DNA of 64,000 bases from the NCBI RefSeq assembly GCF_003148385.1, contig NZ_CP029463.1:2728001-2792000 (forward strand). Direction: 5' to 3'. The stretch comes from Flavobacterium sediminis (lineage in GTDB: Bacteria > Bacteroidota > Bacteroidia > Flavobacteriales > Flavobacteriaceae). This document shows, piece by piece, positions 45,901-53,163 of this stretch; the stretch's first letter is position 1, and every line of letters begins with the position of its first letter. A model generated the notes under the pieces. It had not been told where the DNA came from and made no database searches. It saw only the letters and a list, made by a program, of their open reading frames with translations. A program made the translations under genes and the position numbers.

Positions 45901-47217
45901 TTGGTACACTTCAACATCCATTTCTAATTGAGTCAAATTCTTTTTCCTTTTAAGTTTCTGTAAATGATGCATTGTTGCTTCTACAATAATTACTGCTCCA
46001 TCAACAATAATCCCAAAATCGATAGCCCCTAAACTCATTAAATTTCCACTTACTCCAAATTGATTCATTAATATAACCGCAAACAGCATTGACAATGGAA
46101 TTACTGAAGCTACTATTAATCCTGCTCGTAAGTTTCCTAGAAATAAAATCAATACAAAAATTACAATTAATGCTCCTTCTAATAAGTTCTTACTAATTGT
46201 ACCAATGGCATTCTCTACTAATTTACCTCTGTCAATAAAAGCTTCTGCAACAACTCCTTCTGGAAGTGTTTTATTAATCTGAACCATTCTTTCTTTAACT
46301 CTATCTACAACTGCTTTTGAGTTTTCACCTTTTAACATTAATGCCATTCCACAAACAATTTCTCCTTTACCATCTTTTGTAGCTGCACCATATCTCATAG
46401 CATATCCCTCTTTAACCGAAGCTACATCACGAATTAGAACAGGTGTACCGTTTCTATTTTTTACAACAACATTTTCTAAATCCTTACTTCCGGTTGCCAT
46501 ACCTACACCACGAATAAAGTAGGTCATTTGATCTTTTTCTATATATGCACCCCCAGTATTCTGGTTGTTTTTTTCTAAAGCTTCAAAAATTTCAGTTATG
46601 GTTACATCTAAACTCTTTAAAGTATTTGGTTTAACAGCTATTTCAAACTGTTTTAATTTACCACCCCAAGTAGCAACTTCTGCAACACCTTCAATCCCTT
46701 GTAATTGTGGAATGATAATCCAATCTTGGATAGTTCTTAATTTGATTGCATCGTATTTATCTTCATATCCTTTTTTAGCATATACATCGTATTGAAATAT
46801 TTCTCCTAAACCAGTTGAAATGGGAGCCATTTCTGGAGAACCTGCATAAGCTGGGATATTTTCTTTGGCTTGACTTATTCGTTGAAAAATTTGATTCCTT
46901 GCCCAATAAATATCTACATCATCTTTAAAAACAACAGTAACAACAGAAAGTCCAAAACGAGAAATACTTCGCAGTTCTATAACTTTTGGAATTGTTTTTA
47001 AAGATTGCTCTAATGGATATGTAATGAGTTGCTCAATTTCTTGACTGGCTAAAGTAGGTGCATTTGTAATAATTTGCACTTGATTATTAGTAACATCTGG
47101 TAATGCGTCAAGTGGTAATTGTTTTATTGAATAGCTTCCCCAAGCTACTAACACAAGTGTAAAAAGTAGTATAACGAATTTGTTCTTTATACTGAATTGT
47201 ATGATTTTGTCTAACAT
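42901..47217 (-). CDS. czcA: CzcA-type RND pump fused to a TolC-like channel
   Basis: A 1,438-residue fusion. Residues 1 to about 1,035 are a heavy-metal RND pump whose TM4 motif DFGIIVDGAVIIVE (400-413) is the divalent-cation (Zn/Co/Cd) type. Further marks are the ELMTGSRSDIAIKIFG porter loop and FALWMRGMPFSISAGIGFIA. After a short Lys-rich linker (KKRKKISNP) a signal-like hydrophobic stretch (IITIIILFISTFSFAQ, about 1,048-1,063) leads into a full TolC-type segment of ~370 residues. Such fusions recur in Bacteroidota. How the channel half reaches the outer membrane is unclear; cleavage after the internal signal-like segment is possible. Confidence 0.9.
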   Translation of the reverse strand: MLDKIIQFSIKNKFVILLFTLVLVAWGSYSIKQLPLDALPDVTNNQVQIITNAPTLASQEIEQLITYPLEQSLKTIPKVIELRSISRFGLSVVTVVFKDDVDIYWARNQIFQRISQAKENIPAYAGSPEMAPISTGLGEIFQYDVYAKKGYEDKYDAIKLRTIQDWIIIPQLQGIEGVAEVATWGGKLKQFEIAVKPNTLKSLDVTITEIFEALEKNNQNTGGAYIEKDQMTYFIRGVGMATGSKDLENVVVKNRNGTPVLIRDVASVKEGYAMRYGAATKDGKGEIVCGMALMLKGENSKAVVDRVKERMVQINKTLPEGVVAEAFIDRGKLVENAIGTISKNLLEGALIVIFVLILFLGNLRAGLIVASVIPLSMLFAVILMNQFGVSGNLMSLGAIDFGIIVDGAVIIVEATMHHLQKLKRKKNLTQLEMDVEVYQSASKIRNSAAFGEIIILIVYLPILALVGTEGKMFKPMAMTVGFAVIGAFILSLTYVPMMSAMFLSKKTEHTENFSDKLIAWLEKIYTPFLDKALQIKKAVLGIAIGLFVMALLVFQNMGGEFIPTIEEGDLAINVTIMTGSSLTQTIETSTKCQKILKAKFPEIKTIVTKIGSGEIPTDPMPIESGDFIIVLKDKSEWSSAENWEDLANLMKEEIEVIPGANIEVSQPIQMRFNELMTGSRSDIAIKIFGDDLEVLDEKAKELISKVNNIQGVGDLKPDKVTGLPQITIKYDYDKIALYGLNITDVNKIIRSSFAGESAGKIYEESKRFDVVVRMNAENRSDISDVSNLFIPLPSGQQVPLYQVASVEYEQGPVQVSRENGKRRITIGLNVRGRDVKSVVEEIQQKLETNFELPAGYYITYGGQFENLVEANKRLSVALPIALGLIMVLLFFTFNSMKQALLIFTAIPLSAIGGVFALWMRGMPFSISAGIGFIALFGIAVLNGIVLISYFNQLKSEGIKDPLQRVLIGTKTRLRPVLMTAAVASLGFLPMALSTSGGAEVQKPLATVVIGGLFSATLLTLIVLPILYLLFEKGFKKRKKISNPIITIIILFISTFSFAQNGKPISLQQAIEMAKANNMDLKIADKEIEKQTVLKKTAFQAEPLQIEYMGGQYNSSDYDNNVSIQQYFPVGGSTKANRQLQEELAKLAEKQKALSEYEIEKAVTLAYYQYLYGISIQKLNDELYDVYSKFLKNAELRFKTGESGNIEVISAKAKVKEIETLKEQMLLDLVIYQKQLQYFIQTNEDILPESTTPLKYIHAAALNENKVETLVSDYYTQQATVFEKESNAFKKSRAPKLGLGYFGQTLNKESYFQGFTVGLQIPLFSGANTARAKASEISMSQSQLEFDKTKLTLKLQKEQLVNQFSKQEKAIQYFEKEGLKYAEQIITTAQKSYANGDMSYWSYISFLNQAIDIKKQNIEAVNAYNQSAIQMQFPSFNNN

Positions 47218-47314
47218 TGAAAATATTATAATGAATTAGAAATTAGCAAATTAAAAATTTGCCATAATTTGTGGTAAAAACACAAGTTTCTAACCCGAAA
47301 TTACTCGGGCTTCA

Positions 47315-47641
47315 TTATACTATTTGAGGTGGTTGCCAAATACTCCCAAAGAAATTGGAATACAAATTAGATTTGTAAATGGAGTTTAGCGTTTGAATTT
47401 CTACTGTTGGAGTATGAAAATTAAAAACTATTGTAGGAACATAAGATAAAACACTTTGTCTGCAACAATTACAAACACAAAAAGGAGAACAAGCGTCATT
47501 TTCCTTATCGTGTGAATGATTTTCGTGGTTTGTGTCTATTTTACTAGAAGTGTGCGTAAAACTAGTTGCTTCCACATCTGCACATGGCAAACATGAAAGT
47601 ACTACTAAATACAGAGATAATATGTAGTTTAAAAATTTCAC
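47315..47641 (-). CDS. DUF6660 family protein
   Basis: A 108-residue exported protein: signal peptide (residues 3-19, ending LPCADV), a His/Asp segment (THTSSKIDTNHENHSHDKEN) and the Cys cluster ACSPFCVCNCCRQSV. The C-terminus contains IVFNFHTP and ends SIWQPPQIV. It is the first gene before the fused pump (97 bases apart, with a CCCGA...TCGGG hairpin between) and parallels the HYC_CC_PP gene that opens efflux operon 1. Likely a small periplasmic metal-binding accessory. Confidence 0.7.
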   Translation of the reverse strand: MKFLNYILSLYLVVLSCLPCADVEATSFTHTSSKIDTNHENHSHDKENDACSPFCVCNCCRQSVLSYVPTIVFNFHTPTVEIQTLNSIYKSNLYSNFFGSIWQPPQIV

Positions 47642-47684
47642 AGCTGTAAAAGTAGTAAAATTAATTTTTAATTTTTACTTTTTT

Positions 47685-48926
47685 TTATGCTTCTTTACTA
47701 TTCAACTTAAAACTAGAACTAAATTTATCTTTCAAAATTTTCATATCCTCACTTACTTTTCTATCCAATACTTTAGCGTAATGTTGAGTAGTTCTCAAAT
47801 TTTTATGCCCCAGCATTTTACTTACGCTTTCAATAGGAACACCATTTGTAAGCGTTACTGTAGTTGCAAATGTATGTCGGGCAATGTGAAAGGTTAGTTC
47901 TTTTTCGATTTCACAAACACCGGCTATTTCTTTTAGATAGGCATTCATTTTTTGGTTGGACAGGATAGGGAGTAGTTTATCTTCATTTAAACATTGTGGA
48001 TGATTTTCATATTTATCGATAATAATTTGTGTCACCGGAAGTATTGGAATTTTTGAAGCTGATTCTGTTTTTTGTCTGTGAGTAAAAATCCATTGCTCGC
48101 CATCAATACCGTAGCTTATATGCGACTTCGTTAAGTTTTTGACATCTATATAGGCTAAACCTGTAAAGCAGCTGAAAAGGAAAATATCGCGAACTAAAGA
48201 TAATCGCTCTGTTTTAAAGTCTTTTTCTATTATAGTTTGAATCTCGTCTTCGTTGAGGTACACACGTTCTACTTCTTTGACTTTGGATTTGTAGTTTGCA
48301 AATGGATTTTTATCCAACCAATCATTGGCCAAACATATCTTGATAATTTTATTGAAGTTTTTGATGTATTTCACCGCTGTATTATTAGCGCAGTTTCTTA
48401 CGCTTCGTAACCAAAATTCATAATCGGTTATAAAGGCATGATCTATCTTTGTAATATCGATATCAGAAACGTTGTATTTCCATTGCATGAACTCGATAGT
48501 ATGTTTCAATGAAGTAGTGTAGCGTTCCAGTGTTCCTGGAGCGTATTCTTTTCCAACCAATTCTTTTATTTTGTTGTTATGGTCTTGGAAGATGGGAACG
48601 AGCATACGCTTGGTTTCGGAAAAACCAAATAATTCATTTTTTAAATTCTCTGAAGTTATACTAATGTCTTTTTTGAATAGTTTCTTCTCTGCTTCTAAAA
48701 CTTGATTTTTTAGATAATCAAGATGACTATTGATTGTTCTAGCTTCTTCATTAGTGCCTTTTACTTTGCTACCTTCTGAGGACCATTTATCGGGATTAAT
48801 GTATTTGTTGGTACTAAACTCAAATCGTTTAGCATTGACCGTTACTCTGGTGTAGATTGGACAAACTCCTAAATTGTTAACTTTTGCTCTCTTGATGTAG
48901 AAGAGAATTGCTACTGCTGTGTTCAT
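47685..48926 (-). CDS. Tyrosine recombinase (integrase) of element A
   Basis: A 413-residue Bacteroidota-type integrase. The N-terminal arm-binding part begins MNTAVAILFYIKRAKVNNLG. A SAM-like core-binding domain follows (about 105-205), then the catalytic domain with HIARHTFATT (His-x-x-Arg), MLGHKNLRTTQHYAKV (His and the nucleophilic Tyr). The first catalytic Arg position reads CFTGLAYIDV: Ala where most recombinases have Arg. Loss of Arg I is known in the IntDOT group. It lies about 270 bp from core site 2 and is transcribed inward. Confidence 0.9.
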   Translation of the reverse strand: MNTAVAILFYIKRAKVNNLGVCPIYTRVTVNAKRFEFSTNKYINPDKWSSEGSKVKGTNEEARTINSHLDYLKNQVLEAEKKLFKKDISITSENLKNELFGFSETKRMLVPIFQDHNNKIKELVGKEYAPGTLERYTTSLKHTIEFMQWKYNVSDIDITKIDHAFITDYEFWLRSVRNCANNTAVKYIKNFNKIIKICLANDWLDKNPFANYKSKVKEVERVYLNEDEIQTIIEKDFKTERLSLVRDIFLFSCFTGLAYIDVKNLTKSHISYGIDGEQWIFTHRQKTESASKIPILPVTQIIIDKYENHPQCLNEDKLLPILSNQKMNAYLKEIAGVCEIEKELTFHIARHTFATTVTLTNGVPIESVSKMLGHKNLRTTQHYAKVLDRKVSEDMKILKDKFSSSFKLNSKEA

Positions 48927-49037
48927 TGTTGGTGACCTTAAAGTTAGTATTAAATTTATTCGATTTAATAACTACACACAAGATGTACATTTTTTGAATA
49001 TGTTATTGAACACCTTGTAGTAGTGGTGTTTTCGTTG

Positions 49038-49050
49038 CGAGGAGTCACTT
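49038..49050. repeat. Right arm-type repeat of element A
   Basis: CGAGGAGTCACTT is the exact inverted copy of AAGTGACTCCTCG at 11389-11401. It lies 139 bp inside core site 2 and upstream of the integrase start. Confidence 0.5.
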
Positions 49051-49130
49051 GAAATTCTAATTTTTTAGTGACACCTTGAAAGACACCTAAACTTTGAGAT
49101 TTAATGAATAATTTGGTATAGACTTAAAAG

Positions 49131-49166
49131 AAAAAACCCGCTAAATCATTGAATTTAGCGGGTTTT
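49131..49166 (-). terminator. Minus-strand terminator beside core site 2
   Basis: AAACCCGCTAAAT and ATTTAGCGGGTTT flank TCATTGA; on the minus strand a TTTTTTCTTTT tail follows. Confidence 0.75.
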
Positions 49167-49188
49167 AGTACCGTTTGCTTTTCAGCTC

Positions 49189-49201
49189 GCGGAGAAAGAG
49201 G
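49189..49201. repeat. Core (att-like) site 2, junction of elements A and B
   Basis: GCGGAGAAAGAGG, identical to the first 13 bases of sites 1 and 3. The bases after it differ (CTCCCGAAC), so the junction is exactly 13 bp of shared sequence. Confidence 0.65.
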
Positions 49202-49300
49202 CTCCCGAACTTTTTGTATTTAACTTAATCTGTTTTTATCTAACTTATTTAATTTGCACTTGTTATAGCTGATTTACAACAAAGATAAATAAAATTTAAG

Positions 49301-49308
49301 TATCTTTG
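49301..49308 (+). promoter_or_regulatory. -7 promoter element of the element B integrase
   Basis: TATCTTTG fits TAnnTTTG, 35 bases upstream of the ATG. The leader between them contains the GGCAAC arm repeats, so the integrase could repress its own synthesis. Confidence 0.4.
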
Positions 49309-49321
49309 AAAAAATAAAAAC

Positions 49322-49339
49322 GGCAACTTAAACGGCAAC
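49322..49339. repeat. Arm-type repeat, left end of element B
   Basis: GGCAACTTAAACGGCAAC contains two GGCAAC words; the matching GGCAACTATAACGGCAAC is at 58772-58789 near the right end (16 of 18 identical, same orientation). Confidence 0.5.
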
Positions 49340-49343
49340 TATT

Positions 49344-50587
49344 ATGGGTAATGTTATATTTAGTTTAAAGTCCCCTGTAGATGAGAAAAAAGAAAATTTA
49401 GTTCTACTAATCTTTAGATACGATGGTAAGAAACTTGTTTATTCAACAGGTCAAAAAATTTTAAAAAAGCATTGGGATTTTGAAAACAAATGTGCTGAAG
49501 GAAAATCTAAATTTCCTCAAAGTGCCGAATTTAATTATTACTTAAAAACGTTAAGAAATAAAACAGAGGAAATCTATAGAAATTCATTAATTGAAAGTAA
49601 ACCACTTTCTATTTCTGAATTTAAAAAAGCTTTAGATATTTCACTTAATAAAGTAAAACAAAAAGAAACTCCAACTCTTTTAAATTTTATTGATGAATTT
49701 ATTCAAAAAAGAGAATTAGCAGGAAAACCGAAAGGCTCAATTCAAGTATATAAAAAGACTTTAAAGCACCTTAAAGATTACAGTAAGAAATATGGTAAAT
49801 TAAACTACGAAGATATAGACATTGATTTTTTGGATAAATTTCAAAACTTTTTATATTCTCCGCCACGTTCGCTTTCAGTAAATTATTCATTGAAATTAAT
49901 CCAAAATTTGAAATTATTTTTAAATGAAGCCTCTGAATATGGTTACAATATTAATACAGCTTACAAAAGCAGAAAATTTACTATCAAAAAAGAAGATATA
50001 ACTCATATCTATTTAACTATTGAAGAGCTTGAAAAAATGTATAATGAAGATTTGAGCGAAAATCCAAAATTAGAGAGAGTTAGAGATAGTTTTATTGTAG
50101 GTTGTTTTACAGGTTTGAGATTTTCAGATTTTAGTAACTTACAACCTCAACATTTTAAAACGATTGATGGTGTTGAAGTCGTGGAAATAGTAACACAAAA
50201 GACAAAGCAAAAGGTAGTAATACCAGTGCATCCAAAAGTAAGAGCTATTTTAAATAAATATAATGGTGTAATGCCAAGACAAATAACAAATCAAAAGATT
50301 AATGAGTATCTTAAAGAGTTGGGTAAAAAAGTAAAGATTGATGAAGATATTTTAATAGTAAAAACCAAAGGGGACAAAGAACAGAGGAAATTTTTAAAAA
50401 ATATGATTTAATAAGTTCGCATACTGCAAGACGTTCGTTTGCAACGAATAGTTTTAAGTTAGGAATGAATTCTTTGAATATAATGCGAATTACTGGACAT
50501 AAAACAGAGGCAAGTTTTTTACAATATATAAAAATTTCTAACGAAGAAAATGCCGTCTTAATGGCTCAGAATGATTTTTTTAAGTAA
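49344..50587 (+). pseudogene. Tyrosine recombinase of element B, broken by a -1 frameshift near base 50372
   Basis: The first frame (49344-50411) gives 355 residues with the arm-binding, SAM-like and first catalytic part (GCFTGLRFSDFSNL, Arg I present). It then runs into an unrelated LKNMI end. From about 50375 the neighbouring frame supplies the rest: EEIFKKYDLISSHTARRSFA, TGHKTEASFLQYIKI (His-x-x-Arg, His, Tyr) to TAA at 50587. One missing A in GACAAAGAACAGAGG would restore about 414 residues. As read, the catalytic His, Arg and Tyr are lost, so the protein would be inactive. A sequencing error in an A run cannot be excluded. Confidence 0.85.
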
Positions 50588-50882
50588 TTGAATATTAATA
50601 CTTTGAATATCAATTAAATTTCATTGAAATTTAATAAACAACTGAATTTAAGGGTTTTATATTTATTTTTTTTGAATTTAACTTTTTGTAATCGAAATTT
50701 ATTATTAGTTTTGTCATAGAAAGTTAAAAACTATACTCGACTTCATAGAACCATATTCATTTTATGGTAGGAACATTTGAACAGCTTTACTGTATAGTTT
50801 TATCAAATTCCAAAGCTGTTTAAATCATATAGAACATATTATAAATTTTTAACATTTTCATTTTAGACAATGGACTAAACTT

Positions 50883-51188
50883 ATGTCGTTTTATCTTGAA
50901 GGAATTACTCCGCAGGAACTAAAAGAACTCTTTAGAGAGGCTGTGAAGGAAGAGATAGAAGCTGTTATAAAACAGCAAAAGGAAAAATCTTCTAACTATA
51001 CAAATGAATTATTAACTCGAGAAGAGACAGCAAAACTTCTCTCGGTTAGTTTACCCACTTTACACAATTGGTGCCTACAAGGTATCATTCCGAGTTACAG
51101 ATTTAATACTAGGATTCGATTTAAAAGAGAGGACATAGAGAAACTCTTAGAGAATCCAAGAGGAATCAAACACAACAGAAATAAGTAA
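50883..51188 (+). CDS. Helix-turn-helix (HTH_17) excisionase-like protein of element B
   Basis: A 101-residue protein. The amphipathic N-terminal helix (TPQELKELFREAVKEEIEAV) is followed by an Xis/MerR-type winged helix: LLTREETAKLLSVSLPTLHN, then WCLQGIIPSYRFNTRIRFKR. It is the usual partner of Bacteroidota integrases and would control excision. About 295 bases without a gene separate it from the integrase. A terminator follows the stop by about 12 bases. Confidence 0.75.
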   Translation: MSFYLEGITPQELKELFREAVKEEIEAVIKQQKEKSSNYTNELLTREETAKLLSVSLPTLHNWCLQGIIPSYRFNTRIRFKREDIEKLLENPRGIKHNRNK

Positions 51189-51200
51189 TTATTGTTAAAC

Positions 51201-51242
51201 AAAAAAGGCGTTTGAATCTGCAAAATTACTACGCCTTTTTAA
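51201..51242 (+). terminator. Terminator after the element B excisionase gene
   Basis: AAAAAGGCGT and ACGCCTTTTT pair around a 20-base loop and end in a T run, just before the next ATG. Confidence 0.75.
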
Positions 51243-51252
51243 ATCTTCTTTT

Positions 51253-51843
51253 ATGGATAACAAATTTATAAAAAATCCTGTAAAGGATAATTATTCGATA
51301 TTATATTTTGAGGTAATGAAGGGTTTAGAAATTGGTTTTGAAGAGTATATTGTTCTTCAAATCATGCTTAAATTCAGTAAGAGAAATGAAATTAAGCTTG
51401 ATAAATCATTAATAAGTAAAACTTTATGTATTTCAAGGAATACTTTGGACAAAGTATTAGTAAAATTAATATCTAAAGGGCATATTAATAAAGTTGAAGC
51501 CCAAGGCAAAGCTTATTATATATCAGTAGATGTTAAAGAAAAGTTTGAAATAGCTGGCTTATATGTGAAGATTTATCATAAACATAGAAAACTATTAAAA
51601 CTTTCTCTAAAGCAATATGCTTTTCTTTACATGATATACTCTTTATCAAAAAAATATGATAGTAAAATTGCAATTGCAGGTAAAGAAAAATATTGTGACT
51701 TTTTAAATATTAGTAAAAGTCACTATGATACTACAAAAGGTAAATTTAAAGAAGCAAATCTAATTGAACCGCAAAAAAATCATTTCCTAAAATTAAATAT
51801 TGATGTTTTTAATTGGTTTGAAAGCAGAAATGTTCAAAGCTAG
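51253..51843 (+). CDS. Winged-helix, Rep-like protein of element B
   Basis: A 196-residue basic protein with two consecutive winged-helix-like units. The first (about 25-90) contains KLDKSLISKTLCISRNTLDK. The second (about 115-180) contains YCDFLNISKSHYDTTKGKF. A double winged-helix plan with 22-bp iterons directly after the gene is the arrangement of iteron plasmid initiators. Sequence similarity to a named Rep family is not obvious to me. An alternative is a transcriptional regulator acting on the same repeats. Confidence 0.5.
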   Translation: MDNKFIKNPVKDNYSILYFEVMKGLEIGFEEYIVLQIMLKFSKRNEIKLDKSLISKTLCISRNTLDKVLVKLISKGHINKVEAQGKAYYISVDVKEKFEIAGLYVKIYHKHRKLLKLSLKQYAFLYMIYSLSKKYDSKIAIAGKEKYCDFLNISKSHYDTTKGKFKEANLIEPQKNHFLKLNIDVFNWFESRNVQS

Positions 51844-51938
51844 CACATTAAAAAGCAATGTTCAAATTTAGCAATGTTGATGTTCAAATACAGTTTACCA
51901 AATGTTCATTTATAGCATTTTTTTGTTCAAATATGGTA
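51828..51938. repeat. Five iteron-like repeats with ~22-bp spacing
   Basis: Units based on AATGTTCAAATTTAGCA begin at 51828, 51856, 51878, 51900 and 51921. The last four are spaced 21-22 bp, two helical turns. The first overlaps the end of the 196-aa gene. TGTTCA is invariant in all five. This could be a replication origin or a multi-site operator. Confidence 0.65.
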
Positions 51939-51981
51939 TACATATATAAAATAAATACAAAAGAATAATAAATGAATAAAT

Positions 51982-52013
51982 AACCTGCACTTGTAAACAA
52001 AGTGCAGGTTTTA
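51982..52013 (+). terminator. Terminator-like hairpin
   Basis: AACCTGCACTT and AAGTGCAGGTT form a perfect 11-bp stem with a 7-base loop, followed by TTAAAAA. The T tail is short. Confidence 0.55.
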
Positions 52014-52049
52014 AAAAGGGATTATTTTTAACAAACAAATTTTTTAATT

Positions 52050-52460
52050 ATGGAAAATGAAAATTTCGGAGATGACAATTTAAAAAAGAATGAAATTCAA
52101 AAAAGTTCTGGAGGAAGAAAATTAAAATCAACTAACAAGTTAACTAAAAATGCAAAACAAGAATTGTTTCAAGCTTTTAAAGAGGATTTTGTTGGATTAG
52201 AGAAATCTTTTGCATATCTACCAATGGATGAAAGATTTGTTGGGCTTAAATCAATTATTAAAATTTTATGTGCGGGCAATGATAAAGTTAGCATAAAAAC
52301 AAAAGAAATAGTTTATGAATCCTTAAATAGGGAGTTCAAAATGCTTAAATTTTACATTAACCAACTTCCGCAAAATAAAAAGGCTACCGAACTACGACAA
52401 TACTTGTTTTGCCTTGACAAAGAGCAGATTGAAGAAGTTTTTAGAACTATGAAGAGGTAG
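52050..52460 (+). CDS. Hypothetical 136-residue helical protein of element B
   Basis: The N-terminal ~35 residues are polar and Lys/Asn/Gly-rich (SSGGRKLKSTNKL). The rest is predicted largely helical, with FQAFKEDFVGLEKSFAYLP in the middle and LFCLDKEQIEEVFRTMKR at the end. No membrane segment or known motif is visible. It lies between the iterons and the cargo region and may be a replication or partition accessory by location. I do not recognise the family. Confidence 0.5.
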   Translation: MENENFGDDNLKKNEIQKSSGGRKLKSTNKLTKNAKQELFQAFKEDFVGLEKSFAYLPMDERFVGLKSIIKILCAGNDKVSIKTKEIVYESLNREFKMLKFYINQLPQNKKATELRQYLFCLDKEQIEEVFRTMKR

Positions 52461-52496
52461 GTACAAGTTTATTTAATATTTTTTTTTTCAATTACA

Positions 52497-52546
52497 AAAG
52501 CCCTAAGAAATCAAAAATAGAAATGTTCTTGATTTTAAAGGGCTTT
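52497..52546 (+). terminator. Terminator after the 136-aa gene
   Basis: AAAAGCCCT...TGATT pairings (AAAGCCCT with AGGGCTTT plus AAATCA with TGATTT) form a long hairpin; the T tail is weak. Confidence 0.5.
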
Positions 52547-52667
52547 AACTTTTACTAAGATGGGGATAAGTACCCCACCATTAAAATATAGTACTCTTTT
52601 ATAACATTAACTAGGCTAGAAGTACTCCTCCGAGCCATTTTTTGATGTTTGAAAAACAGATATTTTT

Positions 52668-53147
52668 CTATCTGTATATTTTGAATTTACCATTTAGAAT
52701 ATCATAAGAGACTGCCTCTGAATTTCCTGTTTCAGAATCAATAATTTCTGCATCTCTAGCTTCAAACTCTCCAGAAATATAAGTGTTATTAAATTCTAAT
52801 ATTTTTAAACTTTTAATTGAATATTGTATTCCATCATAAATGGAATTTGCAGGAAAAGGATACTTCGCTGTTATATCAATATTAGAATTGGTAGTATTGT
52901 AGGTGGTATTTTGAATAAATGGGTTATCTGGAACAACAGACAAAAACAATTCTTTACTACTATCTTCTAAAATTTGCAAATTAGAATTTGCAATTACTTT
53001 TTGGCTCAAATTGCCGTTTGTGTATTTAACTCCGTTTATATACCATTCAATATAATCGTTTTGAGGAGTTGCAGGAGTACTGGTGTCATCACTTGAACAT
53101 GATATAAGTAATGTGTAAATAAACAGTAGTACTAATAATTTTTTCAT
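52668..53147 (-). CDS. Hypothetical lipoprotein
   Basis: A 159-residue protein with a clear lipobox (TLLISC, Cys at 17) followed by a Ser/Asp/Thr linker (SSDDTSTPATPQ). This is typical for surface or periplasmic lipoproteins of flavobacteria. The rest is Asn/Ser/Tyr-rich and looks beta-structured (YIEWYINGVKYTNGNL, ISGEFEARDAEIID). This resembles small unnamed Bacteroidota lipoproteins; no function can be given. It ends an operon with the membrane protein at 53164. Confidence 0.55.
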   Translation of the reverse strand: MKKLLVLLFIYTLLISCSSDDTSTPATPQNDYIEWYINGVKYTNGNLSQKVIANSNLQILEDSSKELFLSVVPDNPFIQNTTYNTTNSNIDITAKYPFPANSIYDGIQYSIKSLKILEFNNTYISGEFEARDAEIIDSETGNSEAVSYDILNGKFKIYR

Positions 53148-53163
53148 ATTGTAATTTTTTAAG

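Larger units (their letters stand above)
11319..49201. mobile_element. Element A: ~37.9-kb integrative island with metal resistance cargo
   Basis: The region is flanked by direct 13-bp copies of GCGGAGAAAGAGG. It carries a tyrosine recombinase at its right end (47685-48926), inverted 13-bp subterminal repeats (11389 and 49038), an excisionase-like gene, an RteC-like gene and a DnaC-like ATPase. No relaxase or conjugation genes were found, so it looks like a mobilisable or stationary genomic island rather than a conjugative element. The cargo is a copper/silver and zinc/cadmium resistance island, a TAC module and a PIN-like nuclease pair. The boundaries are inferred from repeats; no empty site is available for comparison. 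Confidence 0.65.
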
